From Triticum aestivum (lineage: Eukaryota > Streptophyta > Magnoliopsida > Poales > Poaceae), in assembly GCF_018294505.1 (NCBI RefSeq), contig NC_057795.1, positions 515,970,795 to 516,034,794 of the forward strand: a stretch of DNA of 64,000 bases, written 5' to 3'. This document shows, piece by piece, positions 35,313-46,703 of the stretch; positions within the stretch are counted from its first letter, which is position 1; each line of letters starts with the position of its first letter. The notes beneath the pieces are model-generated. The model had not been told where the DNA came from and made no database searches. It was given only the letters and a program-made list of their open reading frames with translations. A program made the translations under genes and the position numbers.

Positions 35313-35921
35313 TGTCGGCGTTCTGGGAACGGGGGTCCCCAGACTTGCCTGCCTGCGGTCTGCGGCGTGGCTCAAGCAGTGGCCCAGTGCGGCCGATCTT
35401 CATCAACTCAAGCTCAAGACCCTCGCGAGGGGCCAAGCCTCGCGGGGCGGACGACAGGAAGCTTCCTCAGGAGCAGCCTCGTCAGGCTGGTTCGCGAGGA
35501 GGCGGAGAGATCAAGGCAGGGGTACCTCGTGAGGTGCCCATGACGCAAGCCATGACGATCGAGGCCAGGCGGGCGCCAGCCTGCGCAGTGTCCTTGTTTC
35601 CCCTTTGGTGCAAAGGGAGCAAGCACAGGCCAAGGCATCAGGCAAAGGCTACCATTTCGGTGCAACAAGACCAAGACCAGCGGAACGGCAGGATGGAGGT
35701 CACCGTGGAGCCCAGGACGGTGTCATCGTCAGAGTCTTTGGCAGGCGAGGATCAACTTTAGTCAGGATAAGTGTACTAGATGTTCCCCTTCAAAATGGCC
35801 AATTGTTGGCGCCCTTCCCGCTCAATATTTGGGAAGAGGACCAGGGCCTCTTACTCTATATATAGGGCTAGCCACCATAGTATAGAGGCATCTGGAATCA
35901 ACCCCTCCAAAGGGACAACAT
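35313..35921 (+). repeat. 3' LTR of element A, left part
   Basis: Begins tgtcggcgttctggg and follows the 5' LTR of A closely up to gggacaacat, where element B is inserted. The rest of this LTR resumes at 50680. Confidence 0.92.
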
Positions 35922-36794
35922 TGTCAGATTTCGGGTTCCGGCAGACCCTTAAGGTTCGAAATCTGGGGTGCGCACGGAGATCACTCCCCCTACCTACTCA
36001 CGTCTCGTCGCCTTGCAAAGGATCTAGACTACACGAAGAACAACACGAGGGACACGCGATTTATACTAGTTCGGGCCACCGTTGTGGTGTAATACCCTAC
36101 TCTAGTTTGTGGTGTGGTGGATTGCCTCTGGGGCTGATGATGAACAATACAAAGGAAGAACTGCCTCGCGAGGGGAGGAGTTCTTGTGGGGGTGATGTCT
36201 CTTGGGAAGGATTGAATCCGGATCCCCTTCTGCTGTGGTGGCTAGCCCTATTTATAGAGAGAGGCCCTGTTCCTCTTCCCAAATATTGAGCGGGAAGGGC
36301 GCCAACAATTGGCCATTTTGAAGGGGAACATATAGTACACTTATCCTGACTAAAGTTGGTCCTCGCCTGCGAAAGACTCTGACAATGACGCCGGCTTGGG
36401 CTCCACGATGACCTCCATCCTGCCATTCTGTTGGTCTTGGTCTTGTTGCACCGAAATGGTTGCCTTTGCTTGATACCCTTGCCTGCGCTTGCCCCCCTTT
36501 GAACCAAAGAGGAAAGACTCTGCGTAGGCCGGCGCCCGCCTGGCTTCGGTCGTCATGGCTTGCGTCATGGGCACCTCGTGAGGTACCCTGCCTTGATCTC
36601 TCCGCCTCCTCGCGAGCCAGCCTGACGAGGTTGTGCCTGAGGAAGCTTCCTGTCATCCGCCCCGCGAGGCTTGGCCCCTCGCGAGGGTCTTGAGCTTGTG
36701 TTGGCGAAGATGGGCCATACTGGGCCACTCCTTGAGCCACGCCGTCGGCCGCAGGCAGGCAAGTCTAGGTACCCCTGTTCCCAGAATGCCGACA
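35922..36794 (-). repeat. 3' LTR of element B (873 bp)
   Basis: Inverse of the A-family LTR. The plus strand starts tgtcagatttcgggttccgg and ends cccagaatgccgaca, followed by the PPT-like gtagcccccgggccc. Confidence 0.93.
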
Positions 36795-37124
36795 GTAGCC
36801 CCCGGGCCCAAGGCGCGCCCGGACTTGGCTTAGCAGAGAAGCGAGTGGGCAAGTGTGAAGCGCCGTAGGCCCCAACAGCCTGCGGCCTTGGGCGCCGCGT
36901 GGCGGTTGATTGGACGTGAGCATCCCTGCTTCACCATGATGCCTCGGCAACTACACGACTTGACAAGTCCCTGCATGCAAAATGGGTCATGATTACCTGG
37001 GATCGTGGATGCCGACGGTTGGCCTCCTCCGGCTATATGTACGGAACGGCGCGAGCCCTTCCAGTCCATCCTTTCCTGCTACTCTCCTTCTTCTTCCTCC
37101 TCGCCCTTGCTCCACTTTACGCCA

Positions 37125-37943
37125 ATGGCACCAATCTGCCGGTTTTCTGCAGAAGAGAAGGGGAAGGCCCCCCGTGAGGGTCCTGTTCTGCTTCCGCCGA
37201 AGAAACGGCCCGTCCCCTGCCGCGGAGAAGGGGGTGCTTGGCAGGAGGTGTCGAGGCCATGGTTCGAGCGGACGCCTCCTGGATTCCCATTGCCCTTGTA
37301 TGCCCGGATCGAGGGCCCTGAAGACGCAGACGCCGAGCATCGTTGCCAGAGGCGCCATCACCGCCGGCGGATTACAGTGGTGCGCGTCGTTCCTCCTGGA
37401 GTTCACGCCGAGGGATCCTCTCGCGAGCTTATGCTTCACGCCGCCATGCCTCCTCGATCTTGGATTCGCCTTCCTCCCTCCTTTGCCTTCGAGATCCCGC
37501 CAAGGGGGGCTCTTAAGCTCTGGCTGCAGCACGCCGACTGCAGTACTCCTGCGACTAAAGCGAATGTCGAGGTCGTTGCTCCGGGTAAGGTCTTCATGAC
37601 CCAGGGCTGGGGCGAGATCGCCTGGGTCTGCCGATCGGAGGGGCCCCTCGTGATCCACCTAGATTACGATGGCGCCTCCCTGATGCTCTTCAAGGTCTTC
37701 GACGAAGATGGACGCCGGCTGGAGTGCTGCCCCAGAGTTAGCGGCCGAAGCTCTAGAGCGGCGAGGACCAGGCCTGCCGCCCGCCCTTCGAGCAACTCCT
37801 CTGGTGGCAGCGGGCGCACCGGAGGGTCCAGCGACTCTTCTAGACTCTTCTTGACCCCGGCGACGAGCGACGACAGCTACGAGCCTCCGAGCTCGTGCCG
37901 TGCCCGGAGCAGGGCCGGCCCGCCCGACGGTCGACGCGGCTGA
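37125..37943 (+). CDS. B3-like DNA-binding-domain protein, antisense cargo of element B
   Basis: The ATG at 37125 (MAPICRFSAEEKGKAP) opens 272 codons; the frame is also open upstream to about 37005, but a TATA-like ctatatgtacgg (37030) and a CT-rich leader favour this ATG. Residues about 100-200 resemble the plant B3 fold: a LPPSFAFEIP segment, FMTQGWGEIAWVC, then LDYDGASLMLFKVFDEDGRR, matching the GW...F, GD-like and V-x-V/I-FD-x-G end of B3 domains. The tail is Ser/Arg-rich with DDSYEPPSS. B3 domains bind DNA in plant transcription factors, so nuclear DNA binding is possible. It lies antisense to B, next to its 3' LTR, where A carries a different ORF. The frame is intact. A chance open frame is unlikely given the motif. 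Confidence 0.6.
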   Translation: MAPICRFSAEEKGKAPREGPVLLPPKKRPVPCRGEGGAWQEVSRPWFERTPPGFPLPLYARIEGPEDADAEHRCQRRHHRRRITVVRVVPPGVHAEGSSRELMLHAAMPPRSWIRLPPSFAFEIPPRGALKLWLQHADCSTPATKANVEVVAPGKVFMTQGWGEIAWVCRSEGPLVIHLDYDGASLMLFKVFDEDGRRLECCPRVSGRSSRAARTRPAARPSSNSSGGSGRTGGSSDSSRLFLTPATSDDSYEPPSSCRARSRAGPPDGRRG

Positions 37944-39326
37944 TCTGGATGAGGTTGGCGTTGGCCTTACGCGGCCCACTGTTGATGATGGCGTCTGCCG
38001 TCACGGTCCCTGTAGTTAGGACTCCTTAGGATTCGCGTCTTTTGTCCCTGCGAGGAACCAAGAACACACCCCGCGGGGGCTTGTAAGGTGCCTGTAGTTT
38101 CTTTTGTTAATATGATCCTTATCGTGAAGCAGTGTGAGATGCTTGTCATGTCTTAGCTTAGTTCTTCGTTTCGAACCTCGCGAGGACTTGATGCTCTTTG
38201 CCGATAGGTCTCGGTCCCAAGGCAAGCTTCAGCCGTCGCTGGTATGCCAGGTCGCGATGCCGTGGTCAAGGCCAGGAGGTGAGCGGCCCGAGGTCCAGTA
38301 AGAGCCCCTGAGTCATGATGCTCAGGAGGTCCCCTTTAGCGCTCAAGTAGCCATCGTTCAGTGAGAAAGGAGCGCAATGTTGCCAACACGGAGCTGCATT
38401 AGGTGCAAGGTCGGTGTTGCAATAGCTAGTAGCTCTAGAGGATGACTTATCTCGAGAGCGTGAAGCCACTCCTTGGCGCGGCGCCAGGCCCGTGCGTCGG
38501 CAGCTGAGGAGTTGTCTAGCGAGGTCTTCGCAAGCCTCTTCCCTCTTGCCTTTACTCCCCTTCGTGCTCTACATCCTCGGGTCCCGGCCCTCGAGCGAGC
38601 TCGGCCGTCGCTGGTATGCCAGGTCGCGATGCCGTGGACAAGGCCAGGAGGTGAGCGTTGGAGAGCCAGTAAGATCCCGTGAGTCGTGATGCTCAGGCGC
38701 CCCCCTTTAACGTGCAAGCGTTTCGCGCGGACGAGAGGGAAGGAGACGCTGCGAAGGCCTCGCCCGACGCTGCTCCTTAAAGAGATCCTGCGAGATCATC
38801 ACAAGGAAAACGAGAGTTTGCCGTTACAATTGCCAGCCAGCTACTGGTTGCTCTGGAGGGGTGACGAGGGCACTGAGGGCCTGGTGAGGTGGCGCCTTGA
38901 GGGGTTGCCGCGGCCAGAGCTCAGCCACTGAGGTTTGTCGACGTTGCAGGGACAGACCCATGCGCAAGCGTCGTGCCATTAGGGAGCAGCTCCATAAGTT
39001 GGTGTCAATAGAGCGAGCGATTAAGTCAAGCACGTTAAGCATGAAGGAGCAAATCCATTTAGATAGATGTAGAAAAAGTCAAACACCGCTGGGTCAAGCC
39101 CGAGCGGCTTGGGGATAATGCAACCCGAGGGGCGCCCCCAACAAAGTAACCTAAAGACATGAACAAAAAAGGATACATGCCGCAGGGACGGACCCACGTG
39201 GCCTGGGAATGATGCAGCCCTGGGGGCGCTCCCAGCTGAAAATGAAACTTGAAGGATGTCACCTCATGATGTTGGGGATGAAGGGATGCTGAAGTAGCTG
39301 ACGACTCGCGCTGCGGAAGCCGATCC
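37944..39326. other. Noncoding 3' region of element B
   Basis: No gene supported. A direct repeat beginning gccgtcgctggtatgccag occurs at 38232 and 38603 (371 bp apart); each copy is followed by a hairpin related to that of element A (ctgagtcatgatgctcagga near 38310). The stretch 39060-39326 matches A 26480-26250 in inverse. Confidence 0.65.
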
Positions 39327-40703
39327 TCACGAGCCCCCAGGACCAGGAGCCTCGGGAGGCTTCGGGGGCGCTGGCGGCTCCTCGAGGACCATCTCCATCT
39401 CCGCCAGGACTGCGGAATGCCTGACCTCTTGAGCCTCCAAAATGCCCCTCATGAGGTGCTGACGCGCAGCAGCCGCGTTCGGCAGGTCGAAAGGCATGCG
39501 AACATAGCTATGGGGTGGACCTTCGCAGCGTCCCACGCGTGAGGGCCAGAAGCGCTCCTGAGAGGCGGCTCGGTTGAGCCCTGGTACGTTGATGCAGACG
39601 CGCAGCCCACCATCCTTGCCTGGATGGGGAGCTACGACGGGTAAGTGGCGGCTGCCACTCATGACTCTTGACTCCTGCAGCTCCTGAATGATCTCGCTGA
39701 TGAACTCCTGAGGGTTTGGCCCTCCTTGCCTTGCTCCTTCCTGAGGGAAACGTGCTTTGAAGCATGCCTCCAAGTGGTGCCCGAGCGCCTCCCTCGTGAT
39801 CTTGGCAAAGTCGATGGCCCTCCAGGAGAGAGCCCCTGAGCCTTGCCCGAGGAGGGCGACAGGCGTGCCTTCCTATGCGACAGAAGGAGGCTCCCCTTGA
39901 ACGGGCGCGGGTCCTGAGGGGCCTGCCTCCTGAGGGTTCGGACCAGGCAACGTCTTCTTCTTCTTAAGGACTGTCTCGGGAAGTCTCCTATGATCTAGGT
40001 CTTCGATTGATGCATCCTGAAAAGCACGCTCCAAAGAACACACAACATCCCTCTCCTCACAAGGCACCGTGATGACTCCACTGCTTCCTGGCATCTTGAG
40101 GAAATTGTAGCCGTGATGGGTCACTGCCATGAACTTGGCCAGGGCTGGATACCCAAGGATGGCATTGTATGGCAGGCGGATGTGGGCAACATCAAAGTCA
40201 ATGACCTCGGTGCGGTAGTTGTCGCGCTGCCCAAAGGTGACAGGAAGGCGGACCTGCCCTATCGGAATAGTGGAACCATCAGTGACACCTGAGAAAGGCT
40301 TGGTTGGCTAAAGCTGATGGTATGACACTTGGAGATTGTTGAATGTCTCGACGGACAGGACATTGAGTCCTGCTCCGCCATCGATGAGGGTCCTGTGACT
40401 TGCACATTGCTGATGATTGGGGAACAAAGCATTGGGAGGACTTTGGCCGTGGCTGCGCACTTGAGCTGATCCGCCGAGCTGAACGTGATGGCGCACACTG
40501 ACCACCTGAGAGAGCGCGTGGCCTCAAGCTTGGGGAGGACTGCATTCACCTCGCGAGCAAACTGCTTGAAGATGCGCTGAGAGGTTGGGGCCCGAGCGCC
40601 GCCCAAGATGCAAGCTATTGCGCGCGACTCCTGGAAGCCCCCAGCCCCTTCGTCCCGATGATGGTCTTCATTCCTCCTCAGCTGAGGTGGTAGAGGAGGG
40701 AGG
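39327..40703 (-). pseudogene. Protease and truncated reverse transcriptase of element B
   Basis: Minus strand, continuing from gag across element E. A retropepsin-like active site, LIDGGAGLN (Asp codon at 40382-40380), follows PMLCSPIISNVQV; a frameshift near 40395 separates them. Next is LPYNAILGYPALAKF (about 40170), normal between protease and reverse transcriptase in this lineage. The reverse-transcriptase N-terminus (EFISEIIQELQESRVMS, then GGLRVCINVPGLNRAA) jumps to PPHSYVRMPFDLPNA with only about 25 residues between, where about 65 are normal. The palm-core aspartate motif and the YVDD box are absent. The frame ends at 39327. Enzymatically dead. Confidence 0.8.
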
Positions 40704-42222
40704 TGATAACCCACAAGTGTAGGGGATCGCAAGAATTTTTGATAAGTAAGAGTGTTGAACCCAACGAGGAGATAAAGGTAGAATAAATATTCCCTCAAGT
40801 TCTATCGACCACCGATACAACTCTACGCACGCTTGGCGTTCGCTTTACCTAGAACAAGTATGAAACTAGAAGTACTTTGTAGGTGTGATAGGATAGGTTT
40901 GCAAGATAATAAAGAATGCGTAAATAAAAAGTAGGGGCTGTTTAGATAAAGATGCAATAAAGTAAATATAGCGAGTGTGGAAAAGTGGTGGTAGGAGTTG
41001 TGAAATTGTCCCTAGGCAACTGACTATGTTACTAGACCGGTAATCACTATTGCAATTCTATTTGAGGGAGAGGCATAAGCTAACATACTTTATCTTCTTG
41101 GATCATATGCACTTATGATTGGAACTCTAGCAAGCATCCGCAACTACTAAAGATTCATTAAGGTAAAACCCAACCATAGCATTAAAGTATCAAGTCCCCT
41201 TTATCCCATACACAACAATCCCCTTACTCGGGTTTGTGTTTCAGTCACTCATGCAACCCATTATAAGCGAATCATAAACGCATTGCAACACCCTACAACG
41301 GGAATCCCACACACTTGCGCGACATGGAGGGCACAATAGGACAGCACCAATAATAAAACATGCAACTCAAACCAATCATAGAAATTCATCAATCACCGAT
41401 AGGACAACGGAAATCTACTTAGACATCATAGGATGGCAACACATCATTGGAAAATAATATGAAGCATAAAGCACCATGTTCAAGTAGAGGATACAACGGG
41501 ATGCAGGAGAGTGGACCGCTGAATATAGATGGGGGAAGGTGATGGAGATGTTGGTGAAGATGACTGCGGTGTTGGTGAAGATCGCGGTAATGATGATGAC
41601 CCCCAGCGGCGTTCCACCGCCACCGGAAGCAAGGGGGAGAGTGCCCCCTTCTTCTTCTTCTTCCTTGACCTCCTCCCTAGATGGGAGAAGGGTTTCCCCT
41701 ATGGTCCTTGGCTCCCATGGCGTGGGAGGGGCGAGAGCCCCTCCGAGATTGGATCTATCCCTCTGTTTCTGTGTTCTCTGATTCTACCCCTTCACCGTTT
41801 CTTAAATACTCCGATTGGGTTGAAACTTTCGCCTAGATTTTTCCCATAAAATTAGCTTTCTTACGGCAAAAGAAGGGTACCAACCTCCTTACGGGTGGCC
41901 CACGAGAGGCCAGGGCGCGCCCGCCTCCCTGGGGCGCGCCCCCTATCTCGTGGCCACCTCGGACACCGTTTCGCGTTGATTCTTCCTCTGGAAAATCCCA
42001 AATATTCCATAATAATTCTCCATCCATTTTTATCCCGTTTGGACTCTGTTTGATATTGGTTTTCTGCGAAACATAAAATTTGCAACAAACAGGAACTGGC
42101 ACTGGGCACTGGATCAATATGTTAGTCCCAAAAATAGTATAAAAAGTTGCCAAAAGCATATGAAAGTTGAAGAATATTGGCATGGAACAATCAAAAATTA
42201 TAGATACGACGGAGACGTATCA
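40704..42222 (-). repeat. 3' LTR of element E
   Basis: 1519 bp, plus strand tgataacccacaag ... gagacgtatca. It lacks about 17 bp (gagatccataactcc region) that the other LTR has near 47815. In element direction it is preceded by aaacttggggatgc. Confidence 0.92.
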
Positions 42223-45200
42223 GCATCCCCAAGTTTAATTCCTGCTCATCCTCGAGTAAGTAAATGATAAAAAAGATAATTTTTGATGTGGAATGCTACC
42301 TAGCATAATCTTGATCAAATATCTAATCATGGCATGAATATTAAGACACGAGTGATTTAAAGCAATAGTCTATCATTTGACATAAAAAACGATAATACTT
42401 CGAGCGTACCAATAAAGCCATCATGTCTTTTCAAAACAACAAGGCCAAAGCAAGCTTATCCCTACAAAATCATATAGTTTGGCCATGTTTCATTTTCGTC
42501 ACACAAAATGCCCCCATCATGCACAACCCTGATGACGAGCCGAGCAATTGGTTCATACTTTTTAATGCGCTTCAACTTTTTCAACCCTCACGCAATACAT
42601 GAGCGCAAGCCATGGATATAGCACTATAGGTGGAATAGAATATAATGATGGAGGTTATGTGGAGAAGACAAAAAGGGAGAAAGTCTCACATCGACGCGGC
42701 TAATCAACGGGCTATGGAGATGCCCATCGATTGATGTCAATGTGAGGAGTAGGGATTGCCATGCAACGGATGCACTAAGAGATATAAGTGTATGAAAGCT
42801 CAAACTGAAAACTAAGTGGGTGTGCATCCAACTTGCTTGCACATGAAGACCTAGGGTATTTGAGGAAGCCCATCGTTGGAATATACAAGCCAAGTTCTAT
42901 AATGAAAAATTCCGACTAGTATATGAAAGTGACAACATAAGAAACTCTCTCTATGAAGAACATGGTGCTACTCTAAAGCACAAGTGTGGAAAAAGGATAG
43001 TAACATTGCCCCTTTTTTTCTTTTTTTTCTTTTTTTTTCTTTTGTGGGTGGGCTTCTTTGGCCCCCTTTTTTATTTAGGCTTCTTTGGCCTTTCCTTTTT
43101 TTTTCTTTTTTTTCTTTTTTCTTTTTTACAGGGCGATGCTCTATAATGATGATCATCACACTTTTATTTACTTACAACTCGATATTACAACTCGATACTA
43201 GAACAAAGATATGACTCTATATGAATGCTTCCGGCGGTGTACCGAGATGTGCAATGATCTAGCGTAGCAATGACAACAAAAAATGGACAAGCCATGAAAA
43301 CATCATGCTAGCTATCTTACGATCATGCAAAGCAATATGACAATGAATGCTCAAGTCATGTATATGATGATGATGAAAGTTGCATGGCAATATATCTCGG
43401 AATGGCTATGGAAATGCCATGATAGGTAGGTATGGTGGCTGTTTTGAGGAAGATATAATGAGGCTTATGTGTGATAGAGCGTATCATATCACGGGGTTTG
43501 GATGCACCGGCGAAGTTTGCACCAACTCTCGAGGTGAGAAAGGGCAATGCACGATACCGAAGAGGCTAGCAATGATGGAAAGGTAAAAGTGCGTATAATC
43601 CATGGACTCACATTAGTCATAAAGAACTCATGTACTTATTGCAAAAGTTTATTAGCCCTTGAAGCAAAGTACTACTACGCATGCCCCTAGGGGGATAGAT
43701 TGGTAGGAAAAGACCATCGCTCGTCCCCGCTCATAAGGGAGACAATCAAAGAAACACCCCATGCTTCAAATTTGTCACACAACGGTTACCATACATGCAT
43801 GCTACGGGACTTGCAGACCTCAACACAAGTGTCTCTACAATCCACAACCACCCACTAGCATGACTCTAATATCACCATCTTTATATCGCAAAACTATTGC
43901 AAGGAATCAAACATATCATATTCAGCGATCTACAAGTTTTATGTAGGATTTTATGACTAACCATGTGAATGACCAATTCCCGTCATCTCTCTAAATAGAT
44001 ATAAGTGAAGCAAGAGAGTTTAATTCTTTCTACAAAAGATATGCCCATGCTCTAACAAATATAAGTGAAGCAAAAGAGCATTCTACAAATGGCGGTTGTC
44101 TATATAAAGAGAAACATGCAATCCAAACTTCAAATGATATAAGTGAAACACATGAAGTATTCTATAAAGCCATACTCAAAAGATTTAAGTGAAGTGCAAT
44201 GAGCATTATATAAATCAACCAAGGACTATCTCATACCAGAATGGTGCATAAAAGAAAAAATGAAAACTAAATGCAAAAGACGCTCCAAGACTTGCACATA
44301 ATGCATGAACGAAATGAATTCGAGAACATACCGATACTTGTTGAAGAAAGAGGGGATGCCTTCCGGGGCATCCCCAAGCTTAGACGCTTGAGTCTCCTTG
44401 AATATTTACTTTGGGTGCCTCGGTCATCCCCAAGCTTAAGCTCTCGCCTCTCTTCCTTTTCCTCATATCGAAACCTCCTCGTTTAGACACTTCATCCACA
44501 CAAAACTTCAATAGAAAACTCGGTAAGATCCGTTAGTATAATAAAGCAAATCACCACTCTAAGTACTGTTGCAAACCAATTCATATTTAGTTTGTGTATT
44601 GTTTCTACTGTAACATAACTTTTTCATGGCTTAATTCACTGATATAAATTGATAGATTCACGAAAACAAGCAAACTATGCATCAAAAACAGAATCTGTCA
44701 AAAAACAGAACAGTCTGTAGCAATCTGAACATTCACCATACTTCTGGTACCCCAAAAATTCTACCAAAATTAGGAAAAATAAAAAAGTTGGACAGTAAGA
44801 GAGTTCAAATGGAATCAGAACCATTTGACGTTCCAGATAAAAATGTAAAATCGCGCACTACAGCCAGAGTTTCTGTCCTGCACCATACAAACCAACAAGC
44901 ATTGTAAACATCCTAAAGGCAAACCTTGGCACAATATTTTTATAATACAATGGAATTGTACAAGGGGATAATTATTTTTGTTGAAAAGTTTCTGTAATCA
45001 AGATTCACAAAGTTTCCGTGAGCATGAACAAAGTTCAAGGCTAGCTCCCACTTCAACAATGCTTGTCTTTCTAACTTTCACTTTCCTTTTTGAAAAGTTT
45101 TTGGGTTCCCCTCTTTATTTTGTTTTTGTTTTTAAACTATATAAAAGCACTCAATAGAAATAAATGACTCTCTAAAACTTCCGGGTTGTCTCCCTGGCAG

Positions 45201-45442
45201 CGCTTTCTTTAAAGCCATTAAGCTAGGCATTTAGTGCTCAAGTAATGAATCCACCCGGATCCCAAGGTAATATCAAAGCCAATTTTAATTAACAATGATT
45301 TGTAATTTAGTAGTGAGCACAAAGTAACATATATCATGCAACAACGAAGTCTAACTCTCTTCCTATGCATCGGCATGTCATAAAAGAACAATTCATGCAC
45401 ACAAAGTAAAGGCCAATGCATAGTATAAACAGTTTCTTGCAA
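42223..45442. other. Noncoding interior of element E
   Basis: No coding region supported. It contains a long T/CT-rich tract on the plus strand (about 43012-43125) and catccccaagctta motifs near 44370 and 44428. Confidence 0.65.
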
Positions 45443-46579
45443 TTATATCTTATTGGAAACATAGAGAGGTGGAGATAAAGTTCCTCTCTCATAATAATTG
45501 CAAGTAGGAGCAGAAAGCACATGCATATTATATTCATCAAAATCATCATGTGCAATGGTAAAAGGCAACCCATCAATGTAATCCGTAATAAGCACAAACG
45601 TCTCCAATATAGTGTAGTAGAGAGAATTTAAAAAGATAATAGGACTATCATACGTGGGTGCAATAGCAACAATTTCATGTTTAACATAAGGAACTATAGA
45701 AAGTTCATCTCCATAAGCATAATTCATATTGGCATCTTGGCCGCAAGCATAGCAAGCATCATCAAAAAGGGATAATTCAAGAGAATCAACGGGATAATAG
45801 CAATCATCATAGAAATCATCCTTCGGTAAGCACGAAGGGGAATTAAAGAATGTATGAGTTGAAGAGTTACTCTCATTAGAAGGTGGGCACGGGTAGATAA
45901 TCCGCTATTCCTCCTTTTGTTCTTCGCTCTCCTCATCATCTTTTTCATCCAATGAGCTCACAGTTTCATCAATTTCTTCTTCCATAGCTTCCTGCAAAAT
46001 GTTATTCTCTTCTTGGACAGCGGGGTAGGCCTCAATATATAGTTTAACATGGGCATTAGAAGCATAATTATCATAGCAATATTCAAGTATGGCAAAATTT
46101 TCAGATTTGTAGAGAGTAGCATCATACTTTTCAATCAAAGAAGCAATTTCAAAAACACCCTTAAAAGCAACAAATTCTTCAATTTGTTGAACATCATAGT
46201 AATTATAAACACCCTTAGCATATGAAGATACGATTCCATTATCGCTAAACAAGAATTGGTAGGGAAGGTGTTTCTTAGGGTTTTCAGAACAACAAGTAAC
46301 ATCATACAATTCACATAAAGTCCAAGCATAGCATTGCAATCGTTGAATTTGATCCCATAATAGTTTCCCTTTTTCAGATATACGGTGTCGCACATAACAA
46401 GCATGCTCATCTAAAGATTTTCCCTCAACTAAGCTAGTTGGGGTTTCAGCACGAGCACAAAGGGATCGAAGATGATTCAAGTAAAAGGCTTCAATAGTGT
46501 GATAGATTTTGAGTGGTTCTTCAACCATTGGTGCAGTAGGTACAACTAATTTTTTTGGTATTTTATGTTTCCTACCCAT
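45443..46579 (-). pseudogene. gag-region ORF of element E and its decayed continuation
   Basis: ATG at 46579-46577 opens 224 codons (to 45905) starting MGRKHKIPKKLVV. It contains YHTIEAFYLNHLRSLCARAE and SEKGKLLWDQIQRLQCYAWT, and ends in a very acidic Glu/Asp tail. I recognise this as the protein common to Sabrina-type elements, in the gag position 96 bp after the primer site, though without a standard gag domain. Smaller frames (45948-45724, 45727-45443) look like a decayed continuation. Structural role unproven. Confidence 0.6.
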
Positions 46580-46674
46580 AACTAAAGATAGAAAACAACT
46601 AAGAACAGAAAATAAAAATTACTTAGTGATAAAGCAAACAAGCACACACGAGAAAATTCACCCCACGCTAAGAC

Positions 46675-46692
46675 TCCCCGGCAACGGCGCCA
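46675..46692 (-). other. tRNA-Asp-type primer-binding site of element E
   Basis: On the minus strand, TGGCGCCGTTGCCGGGGA lies about 11 bp inside the 5' LTR, the usual primer site of Athila-lineage elements. It fixes the minus orientation. Confidence 0.85.
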
Positions 46693-46703
46693 AAAAAAGG
46701 TCT

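Noticed and set aside
46675..46692. tRNA-like sequence
   Set aside because: It is only the 18 nt complement of a tRNA 3' end (primer site), with no cloverleaf.
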